A stretch of DNA of 64,000 nt from Ctena decussata (lineage: Eukaryota > Mollusca > Bivalvia > Lucinida > Lucinidae): positions 28,127,222 through 28,191,221 of the forward strand of contig OZ022514.1 in the NCBI GenBank assembly GCA_963989385.1, in the 5' to 3' direction. The notes under the pieces were generated by a model. The model had not been told where the DNA came from, ran no database searches, and saw only the letters and a list, made by a program, of their open reading frames with translations. Position numbers and translations under genes: made by a program. Below are positions 23,173 through 34,320 of the stretch, piece after piece (position 1 is the stretch's first letter; the number at the start of each line of letters is the position of its first letter).

Positions 23173-23867
23173 TTGCAGCAATGAAAAAGAACAGGATTAA
23201 ATGTGATGAACAAATTAATACAGAAAGTGTATTCAAAATAATGAGTGTCCCGTAAAAAGTACGAAAGCCTACACAGTAGAAAGGTATTTCCTTTCTACTT
23301 GAGCAGTAATGCAGGTCGAGAGGTAAGGTTGCTTTCAGTCTGGCTCACACCATGACTCTTCTCTAACTTATCTCTCACTCAAAAGTATCTTCTCTTCTCC
23401 TTTTCGGGGAAGAAAGACATGTTTGAAATACTTCTGAAAGAGCCGTTCAATGGTTTATGAAATGTTGTATACTTCTGTAACTAAAATTGCGTTTACCTAT
23501 GTATGTTCCAATGACACATTTAAGCTTTTAAAATCACCAATTCGAAACATCTTATCAAATTTGAATGTAACTTATGTAGTGATTCAAAAATCTGATTGTG
23601 AATGATGAATAAACTTTGCAAGGAAGATTGTAGAGATAAACTTTTGGATTTACGTCAGGAGAAAGGAACTGTCTAATTTATCTTGAGTATAAAAGCAATA
23701 CCGCAGTATCTATCCTTCCACCATTTTTCTATTCATAATAAATGTTCGAACCAATGATATGGAAACTTGGACAACATGGTTACAGTTCCATTGGTAAACG
23801 CATGATAATGCTATCTGCATAGCAGTGACTCGCAGAAGACTGATTATTATAGAGCTCATTATACATT
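23173..23867. other. unassigned DNA
   Basis: No gene or dispersed repeat recognised. A short palindrome TAGAAAGGTATTTCCTTTCTA lies at about 23277. Confidence 0.4.
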
Positions 23868-24105
23868 TGAGCCGCAACACGAGAAAACCAACAATGTGGT
23901 TGTGCGCCGAGCGAAGACTCAGATCAGCCTGGTCATCCGCCCAAATTGACCAGACTCTTCGTTAAGTGCTCAAAGGGTAGCTAAGGGTCTAAGCTACCTC
24001 CATGCGGACAGCGAAAACTCTGATCAGACTGGGCGGATGCCCAGGCTGATCTGAGTCTGCGCTGGACGCACAACCACATTGTGTGTTTTCTCGGGTCGCG
24101 GCTCA
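23868..24105. mobile_element. MITE-1 copy
   Basis: Starts TGAGCCGCAACACGAGAAAA, ends CGGGTCGCGGCTCA; TT flanks both ends. About 238 bp, inner arms GACTCAGATCAGCCTGG and CAGGCTGATCTGAGTC. Confidence 0.9.
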
Positions 24106-24164
24106 TTTCATAATTCTTTGAGATTATTAGGCTCGTTCTGGGTCAAGTTGCAAATAGAGATCAA

Positions 24165-24796
24165 CAGTTGTTGTGTTATTGTTTTACGTCCACGGTAAGC
24201 AACTATGGTCATGTTAACATAATCACGCTATTTCTGGGCAGATTTAGACCTTCTAACCGGTTAAGCAGTACTAGGTGCACTTACTTTCACCAGTAACTGA
24301 CAACTGACAACTGCCCTTCTTAAATCAGTGGAAAGGGGGGACGAAAGTATGTAGCCGGACCGAATATCGAAACCGGGACGAACCGAACAACCAACTAAAT
24401 GTTTTGTACCACTTCAGAAACTGAGGGTGAGGTTGGGCCTGTAAAATCGATTTAAGCCCCCCAGTAATTCATTACTGACCGTTCCAAGGCGGTAGTTCTG
24501 TTGTGGTTCTTTGTTGCCTGTTTTTGGTGTCAGAGTTTCTGTGATGTTTTACCTTATGTATGTTATTATTATTTTTGGTTCGGTTTGGGTTGCTGAGTGG
24601 CCACCTTTTGGGAACAAGCTGCTCACTCGGTTGGCCATATGTTCTCTGTATCTTGATTATTTGTAATCTTAGTTGTTTCCAACTATGGTTTGAGGGCTGG
24701 ATTTGGATTTTGATTGTTTCAGTTCCTGGACTTTGCATACTTTTTACTTCTGGCTCTTGAGTCAGACATGCTACCGACTGCGCTACGCGGCCCTGC
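24165..24796 (-). mobile_element. SINE-1 interrupted by ~370 bp
   Basis: The 3' body (plus-strand 24165-24379, from CAGTTGTTG to CGAAACCGGGAC) and the 5' tRNA-like head (about 24747-24796, CTTGAGTCAGACATGCTACC to ACGCGGCCCTGCTGA) belong to one SINE-1. Between them lie about 367 bp with no match to the other SINEs. The interruption is in the box B to anticodon-arm region. Part of the insert (24465-24510, ACTGACCGTTCCAAGGCGGT) resembles 28510-28545. An open frame across the junction (24472-24861, minus) is an artefact. Confidence 0.7.
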
Positions 24797-25687
24797 TGAG
24801 ATCCACTGAAGGGCGTGCTAGAAGATACAAGCAGTGTTGCAAGATAGCACTTTATGAACATGCTCAGTTATATCGAGTCTGCTATTCGTTCACGGCATTC
24901 TACTGTTCCTTCAAATTTACTTTGTCTTCACAGCAGCTGGTTTTGTAAAATGTCTGTCTGTATATCATCATAGTGCAGAGTACATAGTTTCTGGTCCTTT
25001 GGAGTTATTGGACTTATTCTGAATCAGGATGAAAGCGCAGGACTAACAATGAGTTTGTTGGTTTGACGTGACTCCGACTTCGCTCACTCAGTTTGAAAGT
25101 AGATTTCCACTGAAGCCAGTACCAGGGGCTTGGGCAGTGATGCAAAACTTCAATACAATGCCACAATGCACATGAACAGACTCAGCTTAACAGAGAGTCT
25201 GCGATTTTCGTTTGTGTTCTTTGCGACCAGATCTTCCGCAAGAGAGTTTTTCATCGAATAGGTATAGTCATAGAAACAAAAATGCGCGTAAAATTACAGA
25301 TCAAACCCAGGTAAAATTCTTCTTCTCCCATTTCCTTATATGCCTTGGTAGACAGCGGGACACATGGGTAGGAGAAAAGGGACTTCGTTAAAACCGCAAA
25401 ATGCAAATAAGCAGCAGCCAGATTAATAAATCTCATTAGCACAGATAAATAAAGATAACAGCTGGATAAACATTTGCTTATTAGAATGATCCGTCTGTTG
25501 CATGCTATTGTTATTGCCTGCGGTAATACTTTGAATGGCAAGTTTCTTAAGGATTTTTTCCTTCAGTTGTAGGAATAATGTCGAATAGCTACACATCCTA
25601 AATGACCTGAATATAGAGACACCTTTATACGACTTGTTGCTCTGGAATTATTACCGACTGACTTAAGTGTTGGACTTCAAAAACATT
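24797..25687. other. unassigned DNA
   Basis: No gene recognised. A 96-codon minus-strand frame at 25251-25541 is without a domain. Confidence 0.4.
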
Positions 25688-25926
25688 TGAGCAACGACAC
25701 AAGAAAACCAACAAAGTTGCATATGTGCCAAGCGAACGCTCAGAGTCGCCTTGGCATCCATCCAGTCTGATCAGAGCTTTTGGTATACGATTAAAAGGTA
25801 GCTAAGGGTCTAAGTAAGCTCCATGCAGACAGCAAAGACTCTGATAAGACTTGGTGGATGCCCAGGCTGATCTGAGTCTTTGATGGGCGGACATGCCACT
25901 TTGTAGGTTTTCAATGTCGCGGCTCA
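25688..25926. mobile_element. MITE-1, diverged copy
   Basis: Starts TGAGCAACGACACAAGAAAA, ends CAATGTCGCGGCTCA; TT flanks both ends. More diverged arms than most copies (for example GAACGCTCAGAGTCGCCTTG). Confidence 0.85.
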
Positions 25927-26556
25927 TTTGCTGCCAGAATTGCAAACAGTGGAGGGCCCACTAGCTCAGACTAATTCTATCCCAGTACGTAGATAATCAA
26001 CCAAGATGTTAGATGAGTTATATGTACTACTGGTTCCGCTAAATTTACATGGGAACATGCGAAGTTGTTTTGGGAAGGAATCAGCATACATGCTATATAT
26101 AAGTCCTGTACATGTATCAATGAGTGTGAAATGTTAGTGAGGGATGTTTGCTAAAACCAGGTGTGCCTCTCGCAAACATTTCATCCAAGCTTATCTAATC
26201 ATGATCTTAAAATCATTTAATTGCTGATAATTGCAAGAAAAACAAAAAATAAATAAATAAAATAAAGACACAATTGATTTCTGATATAGTATTCTTAAAA
26301 TTTAAAACTGATTAACTCTTCCATCCAATTTGAATTTTAGGTTTCAAAATCGAGCTGCATACTTTAAAATTAATAAATAAATAAAAATAATAATCATATT
26401 TGAAAATCTCACGTGGTGAGATTTGATTAGCCTTGCCCAAGTCTAAGATTTGATGTATATAAATACTCGGTGATGAATATCAGCGAATACGCAACCTCAT
26501 TATATATGTAAGAGTTTGAGCATTCACTAATGTTCAACGCCGGGCATTTATTTTGA
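25927..26556. other. unassigned AT-rich DNA
   Basis: No gene recognised; A/T-rich runs near 26240-26265 and 26370-26395. Confidence 0.4.
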
Positions 26557-26563
26557 GTGATAG

Positions 26564-26753
26564 ATCGATGGATGGCTTTTACGGCCTTTCAGTAGAATTT
26601 CAGTCATATGAGGACGATGGGACAGTGATAATGAAAGGATGTGTGTAATGGAACCCCGTTTACGGTAGGAAAGATTCTTGCCTCAAGCAGGACTCGAACC
26701 CGGTCTGCTAGATCAGTAGGCCGGGCTTAACCCACTGAGGTACCGGGGCTTCT
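26564..26753 (-). mobile_element. SINE-2 (tRNA-headed) copy, short TSD
   Basis: Minus-strand retroposon. On the minus strand it begins GAAGCCCCGGTACCTCAGTG (box A-like), has CGGGTTCGAGTCCTGCTTGA (box B-like), then AACGGGGTTCCATTACAC, and ends in GCCATCCATCGAT. Possible 7-bp target-site duplication GTGATAG at 26557-26563 and 26754-26760. Sister copy: 31788-31988. Confidence 0.8.
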
Positions 26754-26760
26754 GTGATAG

Positions 26761-28570
26761 CTCGAACAGGACAAACTCAGAACAACGTGCGTAGATAAAA
26801 GAGCATATTGATCGAATTACTTTTAACAACACATGCCAATATTCCCTTTTCTCTGGTACCATCGATCATAGAACAGACAGGTTGTAATAACATCGCTTAA
26901 ACGGCGGGATAGATCAAAGTACATCTTCAAAGTACAGGTGTTTTAAAGGTGTGAAAGCATTAAGTCATGTACTAGTGTCTGGATGACTAGGAGCAGATAA
27001 TTTCCTGTCAGGGTAAAGTATGGACCCTATGTCGGAAGGGCTAGTCGTCTAGGACAGCAACTTGAAAGTCACAGTAGTTGTTGCCCCCCCACACTTTCCT
27101 CTCCATCCCACCCCATCCCCTACTACATACGCACACGCGTTTTAAAAAGGCTGGAAAAAACACAGAGGTGTATCCACACACTTTGGTTTAAACAATATTT
27201 ATTTCTTGTTTCGTACAAAATATATATTCCCACATACATACTTTAAACACGGCGTAGGAAAAGCATCGTTTTTTTTTTTTTTTTTTTTTTTTTTCATTTT
27301 ATTTATTTATTTTTTTTGAATAGAAAAAATGAAAAAAAAAAAAAAAAAAAAACAGCGTCGAAGCAGCATCATTGAACGTTGTGTTTTATATACTTTTAGA
27401 TGGTGAAGAATATTCACTGTGCATTGCAGCCCGGTTAATTCAGAGCGCTAAAGGCCGAAGGCACATTTTCGGATCATGGAGGATTCTAATCCAGCTGCGC
27501 CGAAGAAATCTGTTTTGACTAGTATCCTTGTGTAATCGAGTGATTGCGGCTTGAGGAGCTAAGTCCATACCTGTTATGATATTGGTTGTATATTCAGACT
27601 TACTGAAATGTGACCTTCAAACAAGGTTTGTACTCGTGTATGCAACTAACTCAACGGAATTTTTCGATGATACATTCCTTGATCCCGGGGTAATAATCTG
27701 AAATAGAACACGAATGCAAACAAACAAGTTCAGAGCACTCATAATGTGTGTCCCAAGGCAAACGTCGAGAGCGCATATCTATAACAGAGGAAGCATATTG
27801 TGCAGAAAACTATGGGCATGCGCATTTAGATGTTTTTTTTTGGTAATATCTTAATCGCCGTCTGGCCCGTGCAAGCTGTAACTATTTTCCCCATGCTGGT
27901 CTGAACATGCGCGGATCGTACAAGTGTCAGTCCAGGTTTTCTCTCCACCCGATGTACATTTAATCAGCCAAAAGCCCAGTGGCTGGTCAAAATGTAATAT
28001 GATGCAATTCTTGTCCAGCGGGAACGCTATCAATTTTACTCCTCTGTGGAACTTCGGTAAGCAACAATTTCGATTAATAGCCTATGGTGTAATTATTAAT
28101 TATTTCTTGGTATTCATCTCCGTTTATCCAGGAAATAAAAACGGCATATTACTTGCACCCACGAACTCGTTGGCAAAAACAATATACGTATATACAAAAT
28201 ATTTGTAATGCTCTTCAGCTGAAAACATTTTGAATACAACAAATTACAAAAAAAAAAAAAAATAAATAAAATAAATTAAAAAATGACAAAAAAAGAGAAA
28301 AACACATGAAATAAAGAAACCTTCAAACAATACGAATGAATAAATAAATAAACAAAAAGATAAATAATTTTATTGCAGAGTATAATCTCGTTCTTTTCAT
28401 TCAAAAATATAATGTGATCCATATTTAACGCTTAAAGCTTTCGAGTCTTTTGGAACGTTACATATCTGCGTGAGGTTGTACGGCCGGGGACGCTTTAAAT
28501 CTAAGCTTTATGATCACTGATCGTTCTAAGGCGGTTCTGCTGTAGTAGTTGTAAAAAAAAAACAATAATA
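26761..28570. other. unassigned DNA
   Basis: No gene recognised. Includes a T-tract/A-tract palindrome (27269-27352) and A-rich low-complexity DNA (28245-28350). At 28510-28545 the words CACTGATCGTTCTAAGGCGG resemble 24470-24510. Confidence 0.4.
27269..27352. repeat. poly-T / poly-A inverted pair
   Basis: A ~26-T run, an AT-rich centre with ATTTATTTATTTTTTTTGAA, then a ~21-A run. TTTTTTCATTTT mirrors GAAAAAATGAAAA. It can fold into a hairpin and may be two opposed poly-A tails or a replication-slippage product. Confidence 0.85.
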
Positions 28571-28925
28571 ATAATTATCATATGACGTCGCTTTTAAGAG
28601 TGTAATAAAGCCATGTATTAAAAACGATAATCCACTAGTGGATTAAATAAGCAAATTACGTCGTAACGTTATGCGTTGACGCCCATAAAAACGTTGCGTT
28701 TTCTAATGGCGAAATCGTGACGTGTTAGTTCAAAATCTGCTAATAAAATATGATTTTAGCATCATATGATAGATAGAATCTTGCATTCGTGCTCATGTAT
28801 TATTGAATTTATTAAACTCGTTGAGGAAAACGATAAGATGCTCGGCAACGCCTTGCATCTTATCTTTTTCCCCAACTCGTTTAATAAATTCAATAATACA
28901 TGAGCACTCATGTAAGATCCTCTAT
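28571..28925 (+). mobile_element. MITE-2, full-length copy
   Basis: Starts TTATCATATGACGTCGC, includes CCACTAGTGGATTAAATAAG, AACGTTATGCGTTGACGCCC and CTGCTAATAAAATATGATTT, then the palindrome about 28799-28900 (TATTGAATTTATTAAACTCG and complement). It ends CATGTAAGATCCTCTAT. The best reference for the family. Confidence 0.82.
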
Positions 28926-28929
28926 CTAA

Positions 28930-29065
28930 AGGTACACATTCAGGGAAGCAACTCTATCAATTTCATTTTTGCCTCCCCTTCTCTATGGAGATCAACTGAT
29001 GCAGGTGAAAATTGCTTCTCTAGATGCAAATTCTTTTCTTTAAGAGTTAACCCTATGTTTGAGGG
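28930..29065. repeat. degenerate dispersed repeat (ATTTGCTCCTA family)
   Basis: Shares CAGGGAAGCAACTCTATCAA, TTTCATTTTTGCCT and AGAGTTAACCC words with 10440-10600 and 48884-49110. Directly abuts the MITE-2. Edges uncertain. Confidence 0.4.
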
Positions 29066-29323
29066 GTTCCTTTTCGTTCGGGGAAGAACAAAAAAAATGT
29101 AAAAGGCAGAAAAAATGAAGGTCTAGCCACTAACCTTAAAGGCTCACGGTTGTTTTTTTTTTATATTCGTGTGGTGTCAATGATATATATAATATTGCAC
29201 CATTGAAGCAGCCAAATAAGACGAAGTCGGATAATAATTTGAGTTCTTCAAGAAACTGTTCGCCTGTACATGTACTAAATTTCGCCGAAAGGTAAAATCA
29301 CTGGATAGGATAAAAATCAGAAC

Positions 29324-29354
29324 TCAAATAATAATAATAATAATAATAATAATA
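29324..29354. repeat. (AAT)n microsatellite
   Basis: About ten AAT/ATA units. Confidence 0.9.
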
Positions 29355-29514
29355 GTGTCTACCCCCATAGGGTAGACTGTTCTAGAGCTCGCGTTAGACC
29401 TTTGACATTTCATCCAGTTTCCTTTGCACTTGAACAGATCCACAAGTACCAGAAAAGGGTCTTTGTATTAGCGCTTAGACAGGATATCCTAAATCAACTG
29501 GCAGAGGCTGGGTC

Positions 29515-30030
29515 ATCATATAGAATTAACCTGTGTTCAGAAATGTTTTGACACTTACATGTAGCAGTCAAGTACATAACCTTTAAAAAATAAAAAAATA
29601 AAACGTGAAGCAGTTGAAAATTATCCTATTTACCACTAATGTCAAAGTGAGGCTGTAGAAAATAACTTATTTAGATTATGTCTGAAATTATTTAGGCCAA
29701 GGTCAGATTTGCAATCTCCAAAAAATAACTGTTTTAAGTTAAAAAGTAGTTAATTTCCTGATCTTCAAGGGCCTTGCGTACCCATTTCTAGACGATGCGT
29801 ACAGAATTTTATTGCTTAATCATAAAGTTATGTAAAAGATCTTAAGGGAAAATACCCACCTGTCCATAAAAATTGCTATAATTCCAGAATATGAAGGTGA
29901 AAAAAGACACTTTAACTTAAACAGGTTACTTTTGCTATAGTCGCAAAAAATTATAACTGCTTCAGGTTATATTGTTATAACTTTTAAAGGTTATGTACCT
30001 GACTGCTTAGTGATGCTACAAGAAAGTGTC
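29515..30030. mobile_element. 516-bp foldback element present only in copy 1
   Basis: Copy 2 reads GGCAGAGGCTGGGTCCGTGT at 36441-36460 where copy 1 has 516 extra bases between GGGTC and CGTATCG. Inside are inverted repeats GCAGTCAAGTACATAACCTT (from 29564) and its near complement (29983-30006), with GACACTT near both ends (29550; AAGTGTC at 30024-30030). No coding capacity. The left edge extends ~35 bp beyond the matching arms, so the insertion may have carried or generated extra sequence. Confidence 0.7.
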
Positions 30031-30261
30031 CGTATCGACCCTTTTCGGTTAAAAGACGGAATTTTCCTCTGCATAACACAATTCCCTCAGCATAACACAT
30101 CTAAAAATCAATTTCCATCTTTTAAGATGGATCTGGATATTTGCGGAAAGTTTTGATAGGATAATCTTTTACTGGTATGAGAATAACATAAGCCTGATAT
30201 TGATATTTGCGGTCATTCTAGAGGAGAGTGAAAAAAAAATAAACACATAAATAAAAACATA

Positions 30262-30485
30262 TGAGCCGCGACACGAGAAAACGAACAATGTGGTTGTGCG
30301 CCCAGCGCAGACTCTGATCAGGCTGGGAGTCCATCTAGTCTGATCAGAATCTTCGCTTTGCACATAAAGGGTAGCGTAGGGTCTAAGCAACTTTTGTGCG
30401 GCCAGCGAAGACTCTGATCAGCCTGGGCTAATTCCCAGGCTGATCTGAGTGCGCTGGGCTGTTGGTTTTCTCGTGTCGCGGCTCA
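30262..30485. mobile_element. MITE-1, present only in duplication copy 1
   Basis: Starts TGAGCCGCGACACGAGAAAA, ends GTGTCGCGGCTCA, TA on both sides. The matching place in copy 2 (36663-36680, AAAAACATCTTTCGAAT) has no element, so this is a filled/empty site pair for the family. Confidence 0.93.
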
Positions 30486-30937
30486 TATTTCGAATTATTA
30501 CGGCAGCAATTCGCCATGTTCGCGGTAAATAGATTCCACCTACATCTTTGGATATCGTCTGAAATAACAAAAGGTCAGGAAACATGTAAATAATTTCATT
30601 TGTATACTCATAGTACCGTAAAACATTTATGGGGACGTTTAGGTTCGGGAAAACGATGCAGGCTCAGATTAGAAACGAAGGGTTCCATCTGCATCTTCTT
30701 ATACGCATAACTGCATCGCAAGAAGAAGAAGAAAAAATGTTCATTTTTTGTGGAAAATTTTTCATAGTGCATGTATTTTAGGTGTCTCAGTTTTTAGCTG
30801 TTTGCGGTATAAATGACGTCGGCCTAATAAAGTGAAATATGTTTGATAAACTGCATTGACAGCTGCGCTTTCTGTAAGCGTAATTCACCGTGTCATGTCA
30901 GAAAGTCTTATCGCGATAAAAATCTGCAAAATGCATT

Positions 30938-32212
30938 GACGTAACGTCAGATGTTGGTTACAATTTCATTTTCAAGCCATCTTTATAATTTTCCCCTGAT
31001 ACAGTATTTCTAACGGACGATCAAACGTAATAAATTCTATACCATTTAAAATGTTATTCATTGAGTAATTCGAAGATAAAAAGAAAATCTTCATCTATGA
31101 GATATAAAATAAATACACAGTCTTATAATACCAAACAACGTCAGTTTTTACGCGGTAAGACGTTGCAACGCACTCGCAATGCAAATTAGTTATTTCAGCT
31201 TAAATTGAAAACCAGAGCTCAAAAAACCAACAAAATTTTCACCGTCGATGCGAGTGAAGTAATGTAAACTGACGTCCGAACACCAGCAAGTTAAGCCTTT
31301 CCGTCTAGGAGAAAACTTGATATTCAGTAATTCAAGGAAAGGGTAAACTTCAGATTTGTGGCACTAAAACGCGACATCCGACGAAGATCAAGGTGCCACT
31401 ATAAGAACAATACGGAACCGACGAAGAGAAGAAAATTTATTGACATACAATACCTTCTTTGAATTTTTGAAATGTGAAATCAGACTTCGAAATGTATGAT
31501 CCGATTTAAAGAAATACCAAATTTTCCAAATCTAGCGGTTTTGTCCGCAACGCCAGATTTCTTTATTTTGCATACTGGGTGGTATTTTCTGAGTATAAAA
31601 ATCATATCAAAATTTAATATAAATAAAATTTAAATCAGACGGACATGAAATACCTGTTCCGAATAGTTCTTTACCAGAAATGTTTTTGGAATTTATTTCT
31701 GAGAGCCGATGTAAAATATGAATAAGCAAATCTAGCGGTTTTGTCCGCAACTGTATTTGTACGTTAGTAACGTTTTATTGAAATCAATGAATGGATGGAT
31801 GACTTGCGATTTTACATCATTTTCAATAATATTTCAGTCATATCCGGACGATGAGAGTTTGATAATGAAAGGCTGTTTGCAATGGAACCCCGTTTACATT
31901 TGAAAAGATTCTCGCCTCAAGCGGGAATGGAACCTGTGACGGCTAGGTCAGCAGCCCAGCGCTTAACCTACTGAGCTACCGGGGCTCCTTATTGAAATCA
32001 AGCAAAATCGTAAGTTGTCCCAAAAATTTTTGTCTTCCGAATATATTCTGCTAGCAGTTGCAGTTGGCAATTCAATTCACATTTAATGAGTATTTAGTTA
32101 GGAAAATATTGGAAGAAATAGGCTGTGGCCGTTGCAGTGAACTGGCAACAGAGCTCAAAATCTAACGTTTTCTGACGTTACGCTTATTAGCACCAACATC
32201 TGACGTTACGTC
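30938..32212. mobile_element. 1275-bp TIR element, present only in duplication copy 1
   Basis: Perfect 21-bp terminal inverted repeats starting GACGTAACGTCAGATGTTGG, at 30938-30958 and 32192-32212. Flanks ATT on both sides; copy 2 is uninterrupted (37091-37106, AAATGCATTATCTACG). A motif AAATCTAGCGGTTTTGTCCG is repeated at 31531 and 31728. It carries a SINE-2 at 31788-31988, so the transposon itself is about 1.06 kb. No transposase frame recognised; superfamily not assigned. Confidence 0.85.
31788..31988 (-). mobile_element. SINE-2, full-length copy with 13-bp TSD
   Basis: On the minus strand: GGAGCCCCGGTAGCTCAGTA (box A-like), ACAGGTTCCATTCCCGCTTG (box B-like), AACGGGGTTCCATTGC, then a tail of CATCCATCCATTCA. 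Flanked by perfect TTATTGAAATCAA at 31775-31787 and 31989-32001. Nested in the 1275-bp TIR element. Confidence 0.92.
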
Positions 32213-32258
32213 ATTGTCTACGTATTTCTTTGCATAATGCCAGTCGTTTCGATATACC

Positions 32259-32529
32259 TGAGCCGAAACACAAGAAAACCAACAAAGTGGCATGTACGCC
32301 AATCAAAGACTCGGATCAGCCGGGGCACCCGCCAAGTCTGATCAGAGACTTCGCTGTGCGCTTAAGGGTAGCCAAGAGTCTTCGCTGTGCGGTTAAAGGG
32401 TAGCCAAGGGTCTCAGCTAGCTCCATGCGGACAGCGAAGACTCTGATCAGACAAGGCGGATGCCCAGGCTGATCTGAGACTTCGCTGGTCGCACATGCCA
32501 CTTTGTTGGTTTTCTCGTGTTGCGGCCCA
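32259..32529. mobile_element. MITE-1 copy, shared by both duplicates
   Basis: Starts TGAGCCGAAACACAAGAAAA, ends CGTGTTGCGGCCCA. A central ~35-bp segment (AGAGTCTTCGCTGTGCG) is duplicated. Counterpart at 37143-37494 in copy 2, so it predates the duplication. Confidence 0.88.
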
Positions 32530-33003
32530 TTTGTTTTTGTATACGTCAAACGCATTTAAGATCGAGAAAAGATATGCAGGTATAACAAATGATAGGAATT
32601 TTTCTTCAAATAGCGACAAAGAAATAAGCACACAAAAGAGAAACGCATTTTCTCGATCATGGTGTCGGACACTGTAAAAATTGAACCTTAGCTTTGTCCC
32701 CCCTGATATTTTTTAATGTATATGTGATTCATTTAAATATTATTACATTAGCAAGCCCATGCATGCAGCCCCAGGTCCACGATTAAGGTTAGCAAGTTTA
32801 CGCATGGCTGCACAATGCACTGGTGCCTCATGTACTCAAATGTGATCGAATTTAATTCAACTCTTCATTGACCCTTTACATCTAAGATTTAAGCATGACC
32901 AAACTTCACATGTCTTGTCGTAAATGATCTTGGCTTACATCGGCTTGTCTTTATGTTTTCAAGCGAAAACACATTTGAACATTTATGACTTCCTGTTTTT
33001 TCC

Positions 33004-33221
33004 CTGAACGATGAGAAGGCGTCCTAATGAAGTGGTAATAGTAGGGCAGGGGCCTACTATGCTTGCAGCAGTAGGTGCGGGTGGGGTTTTGTTATGGACA
33101 TTTTTTTCTCTCGTCTATCATTTCTCTCTTCTTTCACCCTCTCTTTGGGAGACGGCCCGATATAGACTGAAATACTGTTTCAAAGGGCCGTTAAACCAGA
33201 AAAAAACCAACCAACATCCCA
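33004..33221 (+). mobile_element. SINE-3, 5'-truncated copy
   Basis: Plus-strand SINE-3 from about TAGTAGGGCAGGGGCCTACT through GAGACGGCCCGATATAGACT, AAAGGGCCGTTAAACC and the tail AACCAACCAACATC. In duplication copy 2 (37998-38060) everything after GGTGCGGGTGGG is missing. Confidence 0.75.
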
Positions 33222-33462
33222 GAACGAAGAAAAAACCTTCTCAAAAGGAAAGAGTGTTCTCTCCTTGCTAAAAGAAAATAATTTATCCAAGGGGAAATTA
33301 TTTCGTTAAAGAGTTAACCTGATATGGTATTGATTGGTATCATTGATAACATTTTACTGTAACAAGTCTATGTATTGAGACAGACAGGTCTGTGCAAACG
33401 ATGCAGAACCAGACCGGCATAGTCTGATCAGGCCCTTCACCAAGGGCGTAGCTACGTATACG

Positions 33463-33532
33463 GCAAATAGGCAAGTGCGTATTGAAATTTTGTCAAAATT
33501 GACAAAATTTCAAAACGCACCTGCATATTTGC
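33463..33532. repeat. palindrome of the AAATTTTGTCAA family
   Basis: Left AAATAGGCAAGTGCG, centre AAATTTTGTCAAAATTGACA, right CGCACCTGCATATTTG. Counterpart at 38285-38355; related to 9091-9145. Confidence 0.8.
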
Positions 33533-33915
33533 ATGCTGAAAATTTATAGATTAGACAATACCAATTACCAAAGTGGCTGAAATATTAACTCTCCCTTCAA
33601 GAAGTAGAGAATAAAACATGGTTGTGCGTATTATGAAATTGTCCTTAAATACGCCCCTGTTACACTACTTGACATTGCATCTGCATCTTCTCGGCGCACT
33701 ACTCCCATCTCAATGGGATCAACTCTTTAAGAGACGGGTTTGCTTCAAGATAAGGCTCCATTTCGGAAAGCCTTTATCTTCCAGGGGAGCAAACAGAAAG
33801 TCATAGAAGAGTTGTCTTTTATTGTGAAAATGGCGGATAAAACAGAAAAATATACCCATATATCTTTATATTATAAGATTTATTTAATCTATTCCTTCTA
33901 CCCTGATGAAATGGA

Positions 33916-34185
33916 GCCGGGCCGGGTAGCGCAATCGGTAGGGCACCTGACTCGTAAGTCAGAGGTCCTGGGTTCGAATCCCGGTCTGGCCACATACTTT
34001 CGTTTCTCCTTCCGCTGATTCATGAAGGGCAGTTGTCAGTTACTGGCGAAAGTATGTGCACTTAGTACTGGTTAACCGCTTAGGAGGTCTAAGCCTGCCC
34101 AGGAATAGTGTGGTTAGGTTAACTGACCGTCCCGACATGACCTTAGTTGTTTATCGTGGACGTTAAGCATTAAATCAACAACAAC
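33916..34185 (+). mobile_element. SINE-1, full-length copy; empty site in duplication copy 2
   Basis: Plus-strand, with intact-looking tRNA-like head: GCCGGGCCGGGTAGCGCAAT, anticodon-like arm CTGACTCGTAAGTCAG, box B GGTTCGAATCCCGG. The body has TTTCGTTTCTCCTTCCGCTG, CAGTTGTCAGTTACTGGCGA, CTGCCCAGGAATAGTGTGGT, and the tail is AAATCAACAACAA. Flanked by TGATGAAATGGA at 33904-33915 and 34186-34197. Copy 2 has a single TGATGAAATGGA (38733-38744) and no SINE. This is direct proof of insertion after the copies separated. Confidence 0.96.
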
Positions 34186-34289
34186 TGATGAAATGGATGA
34201 GTCCATTCAGCATTTTAGGGGTGTCTGGTAAATTTACTTTTGATTCTTTTACAGAAATGCTTGAAAATTAAGCAATCGGTGGAGACCCT

Positions 34290-34320
34290 GATCAGACGCC
34301 GCGTCACGCGGCGTCTGATC
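34290..34320. repeat. perfect GC-rich hairpin, duplicated at 38839-38869
   Basis: GATCAGACGCCGCG and its exact complement around a 3-base loop TCA. The flanking sequence (GAGACCCTGATC, CTGGGTCCGCACTGTTTGCC) is part of a dispersed family also seen near 10915 and 14395. Confidence 0.85.

Noticed and set aside
24472..24861. 129-codon minus-strand ORF
   Set aside because: Starts across a SINE-1 head (GRVAQSV is the translated tRNA-like region) and runs into an unrelated insert; no domain.
33916..33995. Functional tRNA gene
   Set aside because: The tRNA-like head continues into a conserved SINE body, is flanked by a target-site duplication, and recurs at other sites with the same body.
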